Below are positions 1 through 7,206 of a stretch of 7,691 bases of DNA, piece by piece. Position 1 is the stretch's first letter. Each line of letters opens with the position of its first letter. This DNA comes from an uncultured Coriobacteriaceae bacterium (lineage in GTDB: Bacteria; Actinomycetota; Coriobacteriia; Coriobacteriales; Eggerthellaceae), in assembly GCA_900552365.1 (NCBI GenBank), contig URZP01000066.1, positions 1-7,691 of the forward strand, read 5' to 3'. The notes beneath the pieces were generated by a model, which ran no database searches, had not been told where the DNA came from, and worked only from the letters and a program-made list of their open reading frames with translations. The position numbers and the translations under genes were made by a program.

Positions 1-2542
1 AACGAGCGAATCGACTGTGCCTGTCAGCCACCAGTTCCTCGGCAGAGAGTTTTGACAAGCGAGCAAGCTGAATCGCAATGAAGCGTTTGACGTTTGCCGC
101 GGCTTCATCCGGATTCTCGTGAGCAGGCTTTTCGCCCTCGGAAATCACTTCGTCGACGATGCCCATCTGGCAAACTTGATCGGCACCCATCTTCATGACC
201 GATGCAGCCTCTGCGGCACGTGAACGATCTTTCCAAAGAATGCTTGCGAAGCCTTCGGGTGAAAGCACCGAGTACACTGCATGCTCCTGCATGCCGACGA
301 CGTTCGACACCGCAAGCGCCAGCGCGCCGCCCGAGCCGCCTTCACCAAGAAGAACGCTGATTACAGGCACTTTCAGCCCCGCCATCGCAATGAGATTGTC
401 GGCAATGGCATTGCCCTGGCCGCGTTCCTCGGCGTCGGCACCGCAGAAAGCGCCCTGAGTGTCAACGAAGCAGACAATGGGCAGATCGAACTTTTCAGCC
501 AGGCGCATCAACCTAAGGCTCTTGCGATAGCCTTCAGGCTGCGGGCAACCGAAGTTGCGTGCAACGCGATCCTTCAAGTCGACGCCCTTTTCCTCGCCGA
601 TAACCATAACCGGCTGACCGCCAAACCAGGCAACGCCGCCCACGATAGCGCCGTCGTCACCGAAAGCGCGATCGCCATGAAGCTCGATGAAACCGTCGAA
701 TACCTGCTCGATGTAATGAACAGAGGTCGGACGATGAGTATTGCGAGCAAGCTGCACGCTGGCCCAAGCATCCCCTTCAGAGGCTGGGCTCTCGCTTTCA
801 GGCGAATCGCCGAGATGGTGATGAGCGGACGGCACGAAGCGCGCCGGCATGCCGTCTTCGCGTACGACGCCGAGAGCCTCCCTCAACCGTTCGGTTCGCG
901 GAGCGATCGCCTCACCCACGTTGGCAATGCGATTACGAAGGGAATCGATGATGGTGCGTTCGGCGTGTTGAGCGCCTTCGGGCGCATCGATGATGGGCAA
1001 ACGACCGTACGCAACATGATTATAGGTGTTGCGACCGTTCTCAAGAACGCGCTCAACGGACGAGTAATCCATGAGGATGCACGATTCGCCTCCATCTTCG
1101 CAAACCGCACCCTCGAGAACCTCGCCGGTGAATACGGGCTTATGCATGGCAAGCAAATGCGCCAGGGTGCGACGAAGCTGATCGCGCGACACAACGGCGT
1201 CGATCAAGCCATGCCTCAGAGCAAATTCCGCAGTTTGGAAGCCCTTTGGCAACTCCTGGCGAATGGTGTCTTGAATGACGCGCTTGCCTGCAAAGCCGAT
1301 AAGCGCGTTCGGTTCGGCCAAGATGATGTCGCCTTGCATAGCGAAAGAAGCCGTAACGCCGCCCGTGGTGGGATCGGTGATCACGCTGATGTACAAAAGA
1401 CCCGCAGCCGAGTGACGCTCCAACGCGCAACTGACCTTGGCCATTTGCATCAAAGAAACAAGACCCTCCTGCATACGGGCTCCGCCCGACGCAGTGAAGA
1501 TGACAACGGGCAAGCCCTCTTCGGTCGCGCGATCGATCATGCGGCTGAGTTTCTCGCCAACTGCGCCGCCCATGGATCCCATGAAGAACGTCGAGTCCAT
1601 CACCGCGAATGCCGTGCGCATGCCCGCAATAGCGCCCTCGCCAGTGCGAACACCCTCGTCAAGGCCCGTCTTTTGGCGTTGGTTGGCAATCTTATCAAGA
1701 TAACCGGGGAAACTAAGCGGGTCGCACTCTTCCATGTTTGCATCCCATTCGATGAAGCTGCCCATATCCAGCAGATCGCTGATTCGCTGCTCAGACGTTT
1801 CGCGGAAATACGAACCGCAATTCGGGCAGGTGTAATAGCTTTTAGCGACAACTTCGCTGTTGAACGTCAGGCCGCAATGCTTGCAGGTAAGCCACTCCTC
1901 GTCGGCAGAAGCGACGTGATCGGTGGTACAGGGAGTCCAACCAAGCGTAGGCGTGTCAGTGCTGACGGTCTTGAACACAGGAATGCCCGCAGCCTCGGCC
2001 TGCGCGATGAACGAATCAACCTCGGCCAACGCAACGGCCTCGTCAGCAAGAAGGATCACCGAAGCTCGACATTCCTTTGCGGCCTCAAGGACAGTGTACG
2101 CATTAGAAAAAAGCGCATCGGAGTACTTATCGCCAAGGCACACCTTTCCAGCAGCGAAACGCAAATACGATGCCGCGGCATGATCGCGCGTGTAAGGCGC
2201 AAAGGGGCGCATTCCTGCCCTTTCAACGCTTTGCAGAACAGAACGCGCATCCTTGCCATGCACCATGACCAGGGCATGCGTCTCGTCAAGACGAAGATCT
2301 TCGCCAAAAGGCGACGTGATTCCTCCACGGGCCCCGGGCGCGGGATCGGCGTCCTGGGCAACCCCTGTGTACTCGGCAAGATCGCTGGCAGCTGCCGCAT
2401 TGGGCGACTCAAGCGAGCCATCGACTTCGCAGGCAATGCGATCCATGCGATAAACCACGTCAGATTCAGGAAGGGTCTCCGACTTAGGCGCATCTGCTGA
2501 CGGGTCGTTGTCGTACACGAAATATCCGTCCTTGGTAACCAT
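1..2542 (-). CDS. accDA: Fused acetyl-CoA carboxylase carboxyltransferase beta-alpha (AccD-AccA) with degenerate biotin-carboxylase-like N-terminus; 3' end cut by window
   Basis: This gene encodes both carboxyltransferase subunits of acetyl-CoA carboxylase in one chain; the enzyme transfers CO2 from carboxybiotin on AccB to acetyl-CoA, making malonyl-CoA in the cytoplasm. The frame is open for 847 codons and continues past base 1. Residues 1-88 are acidic and low in complexity. Residues ~89-192 resemble a biotin carboxylase N-terminal domain. AccD spans ~215-468, with a zinc ribbon of C220-x2-C223-x15-C239-x2-C242, the same spacing as E. coli AccD, and the oxyanion motif SGGARMQEG at 352-360. 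AccA begins near 592 (VQLAR, then HGDRAFGDD and NFGCPQPEGYRK) and has GEGGSGG at 733-739. The ATG at 2542 lies 4 bases after the fabZ stop, and GAGGAG sits 7 bases upstream inside fabZ, implying coupling. In AccA the usual IDTPGAYPG reads VDTQGAFCG. AccD and AccA identity is near certain; the meaning of the extension is inferred. Confidence 0.96.
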   Translation of the reverse strand, partial: MVTKDGYFVYDNDPSADAPKSETLPESDVVYRMDRIACEVDGSLESPNAAAASDLAEYTGVAQDADPAPGARGGITSPFGEDLRLDETHALVMVHGKDARSVLQSVERAGMRPFAPYTRDHAAASYLRFAAGKVCLGDKYSDALFSNAYTVLEAAKECRASVILLADEAVALAEVDSFIAQAEAAGIPVFKTVSTDTPTLGWTPCTTDHVASADEEWLTCKHCGLTFNSEVVAKSYYTCPNCGSYFRETSEQRISDLLDMGSFIEWDANMEECDPLSFPGYLDKIANQRQKTGLDEGVRTGEGAIAGMRTAFAVMDSTFFMGSMGGAVGEKLSRMIDRATEEGLPVVIFTASGGARMQEGLVSLMQMAKVSCALERHSAAGLLYISVITDPTTGGVTASFAMQGDIILAEPNALIGFAGKRVIQDTIRQELPKGFQTAEFALRHGLIDAVVSRDQLRRTLAHLLAMHKPVFTGEVLEGAVCEDGGESCILMDYSSVERVLENGRNTYNHVAYGRLPIIDAPEGAQHAERTIIDSLRNRIANVGEAIAPRTERLREALGVVREDGMPARFVPSAHHHLGDSPESESPASEGDAWASVQLARNTHRPTSVHYIEQVFDGFIELHGDRAFGDDGAIVGGVAWFGGQPVMVIGEEKGVDLKDRVARNFGCPQPEGYRKSLRLMRLAEKFDLPIVCFVDTQGAFCGADAEERGQGNAIADNLIAMAGLKVPVISVLLGEGGSGGALALAVSNVVGMQEHAVYSVLSPEGFASILWKDRSRAAEAASVMKMGADQVCQMGIVDEVISEGEKPAHENPDEAAANVKRFIAIQLARLSKLSAEELVADRHSRFAR
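1964..2278 (-). other. Biotin carboxylase N-terminal (pre-ATP-grasp)-like domain remnant within accDA
   Basis: This segment encodes about residues 89-193 of the fused AccDA protein, before the AccD zinc ribbon. By eye it follows the biotin carboxylase N-domain. A first strand (ALVMVHGKDA) sits where IVIANRGEIA lies in AccC. It is followed by a helix ending ...VERAGMRPFAPYTRD (AccC: KELGIKTVAVHSSAD), AAGKVCLG (AccC: ADETVCIG), SNAYTVLEAAKECRASVI (AccC: LNIPAIISAAEITGAVAI) and FIAQAEAAGIPVF (AccC: FAEQVERSGFIFI). The conserved NRGEIA and HPGYGFLSEN signatures are lost. None of the ATP-grasp or C-terminal domain follows; the chain goes straight to the AccD zinc ribbon. It therefore cannot be a working carboxylase. 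The alignment is from memory and manual, so the assignment is moderately confident; a generic Rossmann-like domain is the alternative. Confidence 0.6.
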
Positions 2543-2546
2543 CGCC

Positions 2547-2996
2547 TTACTCCTCGTTGGAAAGAACGTATTTCTGCGTGGCGCTTGCGCACAGAGCGCC
2601 ATCGACCGACGCTTCAACTTCCGCAACGCACATGCGGGAAGAGGACTTCACAATGGTGGCCTTCAACGTGACCTTGTCACCAGGCAAAACCTGACGGCGG
2701 AACTTCGCTTTATCGATCCCCGTAAGGAACCCGATGGTTCCGGCCTGGTCACGACCCATAAGAATGCAAATGCACGCAGCCTGAGCCAGCGCTTCCATAA
2801 GAATGACGCCAGGCAAAACGGGATGCGTGGGGAAATGCCCGCGAAACAGATCGAGTTCGGGGACAACGTCAAGCTCTGCGACGATAGTGGCGCCGGGCTC
2901 GCACGAAACGACGCGCGATACCCAGATGAACGGATCGCGATGCGGCAAGATGGATTCGACAACGTCCCTTTCGAAGGGTGCGGTGATTTCAGACAT
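2547..2996 (-). CDS. fabZ: 3-hydroxyacyl-ACP dehydratase FabZ
   Basis: FabZ removes water from 3-hydroxyacyl-ACP to give trans-2-enoyl-ACP, the third step of each elongation round. The 149-residue product matches the usual ~150 residues of this hot-dog-fold family. The LPHRDPF motif lies at 17-23. The active-site stretch GHFPTHPVLPGVILMEALAQ at 53-72 contains the expected catalytic His54 and Glu68. The ATG at 2996 is preceded by GGAGG with a 5-base gap. A longer frame begins at a TTG at 3008, but that codon overlaps the Shine-Dalgarno sequence and is rejected. The gene lies 72 bases after fabF and 4 bases before accDA. In the common Firmicutes order accB would sit just upstream, between fabF and fabZ; it is absent here. 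No fabA-type isomerase is visible in the window. FabZ is much more likely than FabA because FabA proteins are longer and differ around the active site. Confidence 0.95.
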   Translation of the reverse strand: MSEITAPFERDVVESILPHRDPFIWVSRVVSCEPGATIVAELDVVPELDLFRGHFPTHPVLPGVILMEALAQAACICILMGRDQAGTIGFLTGIDKAKFRRQVLPGDKVTLKATIVKSSSRMCVAEVEASVDGALCASATQKYVLSNEE

Positions 2997-3001
2997 GATT
3001 A

Positions 3002-3006
3002 CCTCC
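3002..3006 (-). promoter_or_regulatory. Shine-Dalgarno sequence deciding the fabZ start
   Basis: The minus strand reads GGAGG, then TAATC, then ATG. This places an ideal ribosome site 5 bases before the ATG at 2996 and rules out the in-frame TTG at 3008, which runs into the site itself. Confidence 0.85.
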
Positions 3007-3068
3007 AAGAAGAACCGTTTGCAGTGAAGAACACCGCAGGCAGATACGAAACAACGGCTCGCGACCGA

Positions 3069-4364
3069 CTACGCCATATAAGGCGAAAGCGCAAGACAGG
3101 CATTGTGCCCGCCGAAACCAAGCGAATTGGTCAGTGCGACCTTCTGCGGCACCTCGATCATCTGGCCTGCGACAACATTGACGTTGCACTCAGGATCGGC
3201 CTCGGCGAAACCGGCAGTTGGCGTGACCACGCCGCGGGCAACAGAGAGCGCGCAGACAATAGCCTCAATCGCCCCTGCGGCACCGAGCATATGACCCATG
3301 CTTCCCTTGATGGACGTGACGGGAACCTTAGAGCCGATCTCATCGCCGCAAAGCAAATGAACGGCCTTCGATTCAGAGGAGTCATTAGCGCTGGTACCGG
3401 TGCCATGCGCATTCAGATGCCCCAGGTCTTCAACGGTGTAACCGCTCTCGTCAAGCGCCTGCCTCATCGCACGGGCAACACCATTGGCCTCGGGGTCGGG
3501 AGCGGTTATGTGGTACGCATCGCCCGTAGAGCCGAAACCAACAACCTCGGCGATGATGTTCGCACCACGATCAAGCGCATGCTCAAGAGACTCAAGCACA
3601 ACCGCACCTGCGCCCTCACCCGCGACAAAGCCATGGCGACGAGCATCGAACGGGAGCGAGGCCTTAGCAGGATCCTCTTCCTTCGAGAGAGCGCCAAGAT
3701 TGCTGAAGCCCGCAATGCAGATCTCGCTGACGGCCTCTTCCGAACCGCCCGCCAACGCCACGTCGATGTAGCCGTGACGAATGTCGCGCAACGCCTGACC
3801 AATGCAGTGAGTGCCGGTAGCGCAAGCGGTGACGACGTTGATGCACTCGCCCTTCATGCCATAGCGAATGGCAAGGCAACCCGACACGATGTTCGAGATC
3901 ATCGTGGGAACGAACAGCGGGTTCACGCGAAATGGACCCTTGTCGTGAAGGGTGAAGAAACTCTTCTGCAGCTCATCGATGCCACCGATGCCGCTGCCGT
4001 AAACAACACCGACACGCGTGGGATCCTCGGATTCCATATCAAGGCCGGCTTCAGCCAACGCCTCGTCCGATGCCGTGATGGCGTACTGCACGAAACGCTC
4101 GAAACGGCGCGCTTCTTTCTTGCTCAGGCCGTGTTCGGTGCCATCGTAGCCGCGAACCTCTCCTGCGTTGTGAACCTCGAAAGCCGAAGTATCGAAGCGC
4201 TCGATAGGGCCGATGCAGCACTCACCCGTGCTCACCGCGTCCCACAACGCCTGAACGCCAACGCCAGCAGGCGAAACCGCGCCTGTTCCAGTGATGACGA
4301 CGCGACGCGAACCATCGGCGCGCAGCATTGGATTCATAAGGGAAACATTCAGAGAACCACTCAT
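3069..4364 (-). CDS. fabF: 3-oxoacyl-ACP synthase II FabF (KAS II)
   Basis: FabF condenses malonyl-ACP with acyl-ACP, releasing CO2 and lengthening the chain by two carbons. The 431-residue protein shows the Cys-His-His triad of the FabB/FabF class: Cys181 in VVTACATGTHC, His320 in NAHGTGTSAND and His358 in GSMGHMLGAAGA. The C-terminal LTNSLGFGGHNA motif lies near 411-422. The N-terminus is about 15-20 residues longer than E. coli FabF, and in-frame ATGs also occur at codons 10 and 13. The first ATG is preferred because GGAGG lies 9 bases upstream, inside the end of fabG, and because its ATGA overlaps the fabG stop by 4 bases, a classic sign of translational coupling. The triad shows it is an elongating synthase and not FabH, which has Cys-His-Asn. 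It is the only condensing enzyme in the window. Confidence 0.97.
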   Translation of the reverse strand: MSGSLNVSLMNPMLRADGSRRVVITGTGAVSPAGVGVQALWDAVSTGECCIGPIERFDTSAFEVHNAGEVRGYDGTEHGLSKKEARRFERFVQYAITASDEALAEAGLDMESEDPTRVGVVYGSGIGGIDELQKSFFTLHDKGPFRVNPLFVPTMISNIVSGCLAIRYGMKGECINVVTACATGTHCIGQALRDIRHGYIDVALAGGSEEAVSEICIAGFSNLGALSKEEDPAKASLPFDARRHGFVAGEGAGAVVLESLEHALDRGANIIAEVVGFGSTGDAYHITAPDPEANGVARAMRQALDESGYTVEDLGHLNAHGTGTSANDSSESKAVHLLCGDEIGSKVPVTSIKGSMGHMLGAAGAIEAIVCALSVARGVVTPTAGFAEADPECNVNVVAGQMIEVPQKVALTNSLGFGGHNACLALSPYMA

Positions 4365-5158
4365 AGCGACAAACCTCCATCAACAGCGATCACCTGGCCG
4401 GTGACATAAGCCGCAGACTTGCTTGCAAGGAATCCGACAACATGGGCGATGTCGACCGGATCACCGAATCGGCCCATACCGATACGAGAGAAAATAGCTT
4501 CACGCTGCTTATCCGACAGAGCGTCGGTCATGCTGGTGGAAACGAAGCCGGGGGCAACCGCGTTCACCGTGACATTACGCGGAGCAAGTTCCTTCGCAAG
4601 CGACTTCGTGATGCCGATGACACCCGCCTTGGAGGCGGCGTAATTCACCTGACCCGCGTTTCCGTACATGCCAACAACGCTCGACATGTTAACGATGCGG
4701 CCGTAACGCTGCTTCATCATGAGTTTCGACACCGCGCGGCAGCAATAGAACGTGCCCTTCAGGTTGGTGTCGATAACCGCATCGAAATCTTCGTCCTTGA
4801 TGCGCATGATCAAAGCATCGCGGGTGATTCCGGCGTTGTTGACCAGAACATCCACGCGACCGAACGCATCTTTAGCGGCTTCGATCAAAGCATTTGCACC
4901 TTCAACCGTCGAGACGTCAGCAACAACGGCAATAGCCTTCACGCCAAAGCGAGTCTCAACATCGGCGGCGAACACCTTTGCTCGTTCGCGCCCATTCTCG
5001 CTCGAGCAATTAATGCAGACGTTCATGCCGTCGCCCGCGAGCTCCTCGATGATGGCGGCGCCAATGCCGCGGCTCGAACCGGTGACAACCGCACAAGGAA
5101 CGGCAGCGTCCGCCTTGTTCTGGGCATTTGCCTCGGGAGTCTTCATTTCGTCAGTCAT
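4361..5158 (-). CDS. fabG: 3-oxoacyl-ACP reductase FabG
   Basis: FabG reduces 3-oxoacyl-ACP to (3R)-hydroxyacyl-ACP with NADPH. The 265-residue protein is a classical short-chain dehydrogenase. It has the nucleotide-binding TGSSRGIG at 26-33, NNAG at 107-110, catalytic Ser160 in NMSSVVG, Tyr173 and Lys177 in YAASK, and the C-terminal VTGQVIAVDGG. Spacing of the Ser-Tyr-Lys catalytic residues equals that of E. coli FabG. The first ~20 residues are a charged extension beyond the usual start of the fold. The frame is open up to 5233 but that would run well into fabD. An AAGGAGG sequence at 5163-5169 precedes two adjacent ATGs at 5161 and 5158; 5158 has the better 4-base spacing and is chosen, though 5161 is possible. 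The gene follows fabD after 14 bases and overlaps fabF by 4. The position between fabD and fabF supports a fatty-acid role over other dehydrogenases. Confidence 0.96.
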   Translation of the reverse strand: MTDEMKTPEANAQNKADAAVPCAVVTGSSRGIGAAIIEELAGDGMNVCINCSSENGRERAKVFAADVETRFGVKAIAVVADVSTVEGANALIEAAKDAFGRVDVLVNNAGITRDALIMRIKDEDFDAVIDTNLKGTFYCCRAVSKLMMKQRYGRIVNMSSVVGMYGNAGQVNYAASKAGVIGITKSLAKELAPRNVTVNAVAPGFVSTSMTDALSDKQREAIFSRIGMGRFGDPVDIAHVVGFLASKSAAYVTGQVIAVDGGLSL

Positions 5159-5162
5159 CATG

Positions 5163-5169
5163 CCTCCTT
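5163..5169 (-). promoter_or_regulatory. Shine-Dalgarno sequence deciding the fabG start
   Basis: The minus strand reads AAGGAGG, then CATG, then ATG. The full-length anti-16S match lies in the 14-base gap between the fabD stop and fabG. It excludes the extended frame that begins inside fabD at 5233. Confidence 0.85.
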
Positions 5170-5172
5170 CAA

Positions 5173-6132
5173 TTAATTGGCGTATCCACGCGCTTCGAGA
5201 AACGCCTTCATGCTTGCCGCATCCTGCACGCATGCGCGCGGCAGCTCTTTGTCGATACGCTTGATCAGACCGAACAAAACCCCGCCGAATCCCGTTTCGA
5301 CGAACTCGGGAGCGGTGACGGATGAAGCGACGATGTTGCGCACGCTCTCTTCAAAACGAACCGGGTGAGTAAGATGCGCCACCAACTGAACCGCCGCATC
5401 CTTCGCTGCAAGCGGCTTAGCATCGACGTTGTTGATAAGGGGGATTACAGGCTCGCTGAACGCGATGCCCGAAAGGAACTGCGCAAACGGTTCTGCGGCG
5501 CTCTGCATAAGCGGAGTATGGAACGCACCGGCAGTTGCCAGCCTGGTCGCACGCTTGCCGGCCGCAGCCCAAGCAGCCTCGGCGCGCTCAACCGCCTCCA
5601 CCTCGCCGGCAACAACGATCTGACCGGGACAATTGAGATTTGCGGGAAGAAGAACCTGACCCTGCGCGCACTCATCGCACACCGCCTGGACGGATTCCAA
5701 ATCAGCCTTAAGGAAGGCGCTCATGCAGCCTGAATGCTCGCTTGCCGCCTGCGCCATCAACTCGGAACGCTTCGCGATGATCTTGAATGCGGTTTCATCT
5801 GAAACCATGCCAGAGAGTGCCAGGGCGCTGGTCTGCCCGAGAGAGAAACCCAAAACGGCACTGGGCATAACCCCGCGATGCATAAGGGCACGGGCGATGC
5901 CGATGGACAAAGCGCTGATAGCGGCCTGGGCGTTGCGCGTGTTGTTCAGCACCTCGGCAGGGACGTTGCAACAAAGAGCGGCAACGTCGATGCCGAAAAC
6001 ATCGGAAGCGCATGAAAACACATCTTTGACCTGGGGGTTTCCCAGCAGATCTGCGCCCATTCCGGGTTTTTGGGAACCCTGTCCCGAGCACATGAAGACC
6101 AGACCTTGACTTGCAAGGTTACTTTCAGTCAT
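5173..6132 (-). CDS. fabD: Malonyl-CoA:ACP transacylase FabD
   Basis: FabD transfers the malonyl group from CoA to the phosphopantetheine of AcpP, feeding FabF. The 319-residue product is close to the family norm (~310). It has FMCSGQGSQKPGMG at 13-26, the nucleophile elbow GFSLGQ with Ser97, Arg122 in KRSELM (the position that binds the malonyl carboxylate in E. coli FabD), catalytic His205 in AGAFHTPLM, and NNVDAKPL at 234-241. The elbow is unusual: the family consensus is GHSLGE, so the residue before the serine is Phe instead of His and the Glu is Gln. The loop GFGGVL near 281-286 likewise replaces GPGKVL. The ATG at 6132 is chosen over a GTG at 6141, because that GTG lies inside the AGGTGG ribosome site. 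The gene starts 33 bases after fabK. Catalytic residues are intact, so it should be active. Confidence 0.95.
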   Translation of the reverse strand: MTESNLASQGLVFMCSGQGSQKPGMGADLLGNPQVKDVFSCASDVFGIDVAALCCNVPAEVLNNTRNAQAAISALSIGIARALMHRGVMPSAVLGFSLGQTSALALSGMVSDETAFKIIAKRSELMAQAASEHSGCMSAFLKADLESVQAVCDECAQGQVLLPANLNCPGQIVVAGEVEAVERAEAAWAAAGKRATRLATAGAFHTPLMQSAAEPFAQFLSGIAFSEPVIPLINNVDAKPLAAKDAAVQLVAHLTHPVRFEESVRNIVASSVTAPEFVETGFGGVLFGLIKRIDKELPRACVQDAASMKAFLEARGYAN

Positions 6133-6137
6133 GACAA

Positions 6138-6143
6138 CCACCT
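6138..6143 (-). promoter_or_regulatory. Shine-Dalgarno sequence deciding the fabD start
   Basis: The minus strand reads AGGTGG, then TTGTC, then ATG. The GTG within it is in frame with fabD and would add three residues, but it cannot serve as both ribosome site and start. The ATG at 6132 is therefore preferred. Confidence 0.7.
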
Positions 6144-6165
6144 AAATATATCGATGAATTTTGTT

Positions 6166-7137
6166 CTAGATTTGACGGGTTCGGGCCGCATTCGCGGCAG
6201 CCATCGCGGTCAAGTCGAGAGCACCAAGAGCCTCGGCCTCGGAAATCATCTCATCGATGACTTCGCGTGCCGTTTTGCGCTCATGCACCACACCAGCGAT
6301 CTGGCCGGACATCATGTCGCCGTCATCAACATCGCCCTCGACCGCTCGACGCAAGGCTCCCAAGAACATGCGCTCGATCTCTTCGCCGTTTTTCTCAAGA
6401 TCGCGCTCAAGCTGTTTGGCGGTACGCGAGAACTTGTTCTTAAGCGAGCGGACCGGATGACCCGAATCGCGACCGGTCACGATAGTGTCCGACACCTTCG
6501 CATCAAGAACGCGCTGTTTATAGGCGTCGGCAATGCAGCATTCCTCAACCGTCAAGAAGCGTGTGCCGCACTGGACGCCTTCGGCGCCAAGCGCGAAAGC
6601 AGCAACGATGCCGCGACCATCCGCGATGCCGCCAGCGGCGATGACGGGAATCGATACCGCCTCGCACGTTGCGGGAACAAGGGCCATGGTGGCTAGCTCG
6701 CCTACATGGCCGCCTGATTCGGTGCCCTCAGCTACCACCGCATCGGCACCCGCGCGCTCCATGCGCTTCGCCTGAGCAGGCGAAGCAACTACGGGAACGA
6801 CCTTGATGCCCGCTTCCTTCCACATATCCATATATGCAGAAGGACTTCCTGCTCCGGTGGTGATAACGTCCACATGCAAACGAGTAAGCAACTCGGCGAT
6901 CTCGGGCGCGCGCTTGTCCATCAGCATGACGTTGGCACCGATGGGTTTGTCGCTGATGGCACGTGCCTTGGCAACCTGTTCCTCAACCCACTCGGGTCGC
7001 TGGCCGCCGCAAGCTATGATGCCCAACCCGCCTGCAGCCGAGACAGCACCGGCTAGACTTGCGTCGGCGATACGCGCCATTGCGCCTTGGATGATGGGTT
7101 TTTCGATTCCCAGGAATTCAGTGATACGCGTTTGCAT
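6166..7137 (-). CDS. fabK: FMN-dependent enoyl-ACP reductase II FabK
   Basis: FabK reduces trans-2-enoyl-ACP to acyl-ACP using NAD(P)H and FMN, the last step of each elongation round. The 323-residue protein is a TIM-barrel flavoprotein of the FabK/nitronate monooxygenase superfamily. It has PIIQGAMARIAD at 14-25, AEGTESGGHVGELATM at 136-151 with His144 at the same number as the catalytic His of Streptococcus pneumoniae FabK, and the FMN-phosphate segments AAGGIADG at 167-174 and GAEGVQCGTRF at 184-194. The ATG at 7137 has AAGGAG 9 bases upstream. A hairpin lies between it and acpP. Nitronate monooxygenase is the main alternative, but the AEGTESGGH motif and the position between acpP and fabD strongly favour FabK. 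FabK is unrelated to FabI and is known to resist triclosan; no FabI-type gene is present here. Confidence 0.95.
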   Translation of the reverse strand: MQTRITEFLGIEKPIIQGAMARIADASLAGAVSAAGGLGIIACGGQRPEWVEEQVAKARAISDKPIGANVMLMDKRAPEIAELLTRLHVDVITTGAGSPSAYMDMWKEAGIKVVPVVASPAQAKRMERAGADAVVAEGTESGGHVGELATMALVPATCEAVSIPVIAAGGIADGRGIVAAFALGAEGVQCGTRFLTVEECCIADAYKQRVLDAKVSDTIVTGRDSGHPVRSLKNKFSRTAKQLERDLEKNGEEIERMFLGALRRAVEGDVDDGDMMSGQIAGVVHERKTAREVIDEMISEAEALGALDLTAMAAANAARTRQI

Positions 7138-7162
7138 GTCAGTTGTCTCCTTCTTGCAAAAG

Positions 7163-7194
7163 TCAAAGGCACCGCGTGACTGCGGCGCCTTTGA
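7163..7194 (-). terminator. Hairpin between acpP and fabK: partial terminator or processing site
   Basis: Two 13-base arms (TCAAAGGCGCCGC and GCGGTGCCTTTGA on the minus strand) pair with one G-U and a 6-base loop. The descending arm is followed by CTTTTG, so the T-run is only four bases and starts one base after the stem. It resembles an intrinsic terminator but is weak, and the downstream fab genes clearly belong to the same cluster. It lies 12 bases after the acpP stop and ends well before the fabK ribosome site. A role in making acpP more abundant than the downstream enzymes, through partial termination or protection of the acpP RNA 3' end, is inferred. Confidence 0.6.
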
Positions 7195-7206
7195 TTGGCG
7201 GCGACT

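Noticed and set aside
281..2500. Plus-strand open frame of 739 codons opposite accDA
   Set aside because: It is in exact codon register antisense to accDA. It stays open only because the sense gene avoids TTA, CTA and TCA codons. Its translation has no recognisable family and it has no convincing ribosome site, while the opposite strand encodes clear AccD and AccA motifs.
2056..2592. Minus-strand frame of 178 codons overlapping the fabZ end and accDA start
   Set aside because: It is out of frame with both genes, rich in Arg and Trp as expected of a shadow frame, and would overlap two well supported genes.
2508..4409. Plus-strand open frame of 633 codons opposite fabZ and fabF
   Set aside because: It is also in antisense codon register with both genes and begins at a TTG without a ribosome site. 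The sense strand has complete FabZ and FabF catalytic motifs.
5159..5233. N-terminal extension of fabG into fabD
   Set aside because: The added 25 residues lie within the coding end of fabD, and the AAGGAGG site places the start at 5158 (or 5161).
6166..7137. Nitronate monooxygenase as the identity of the FMN barrel protein
   Set aside because: The AEGTESGGH motif with His144 and the position between acpP and fabD fit FabK; nothing in the context suggests nitroalkane metabolism.
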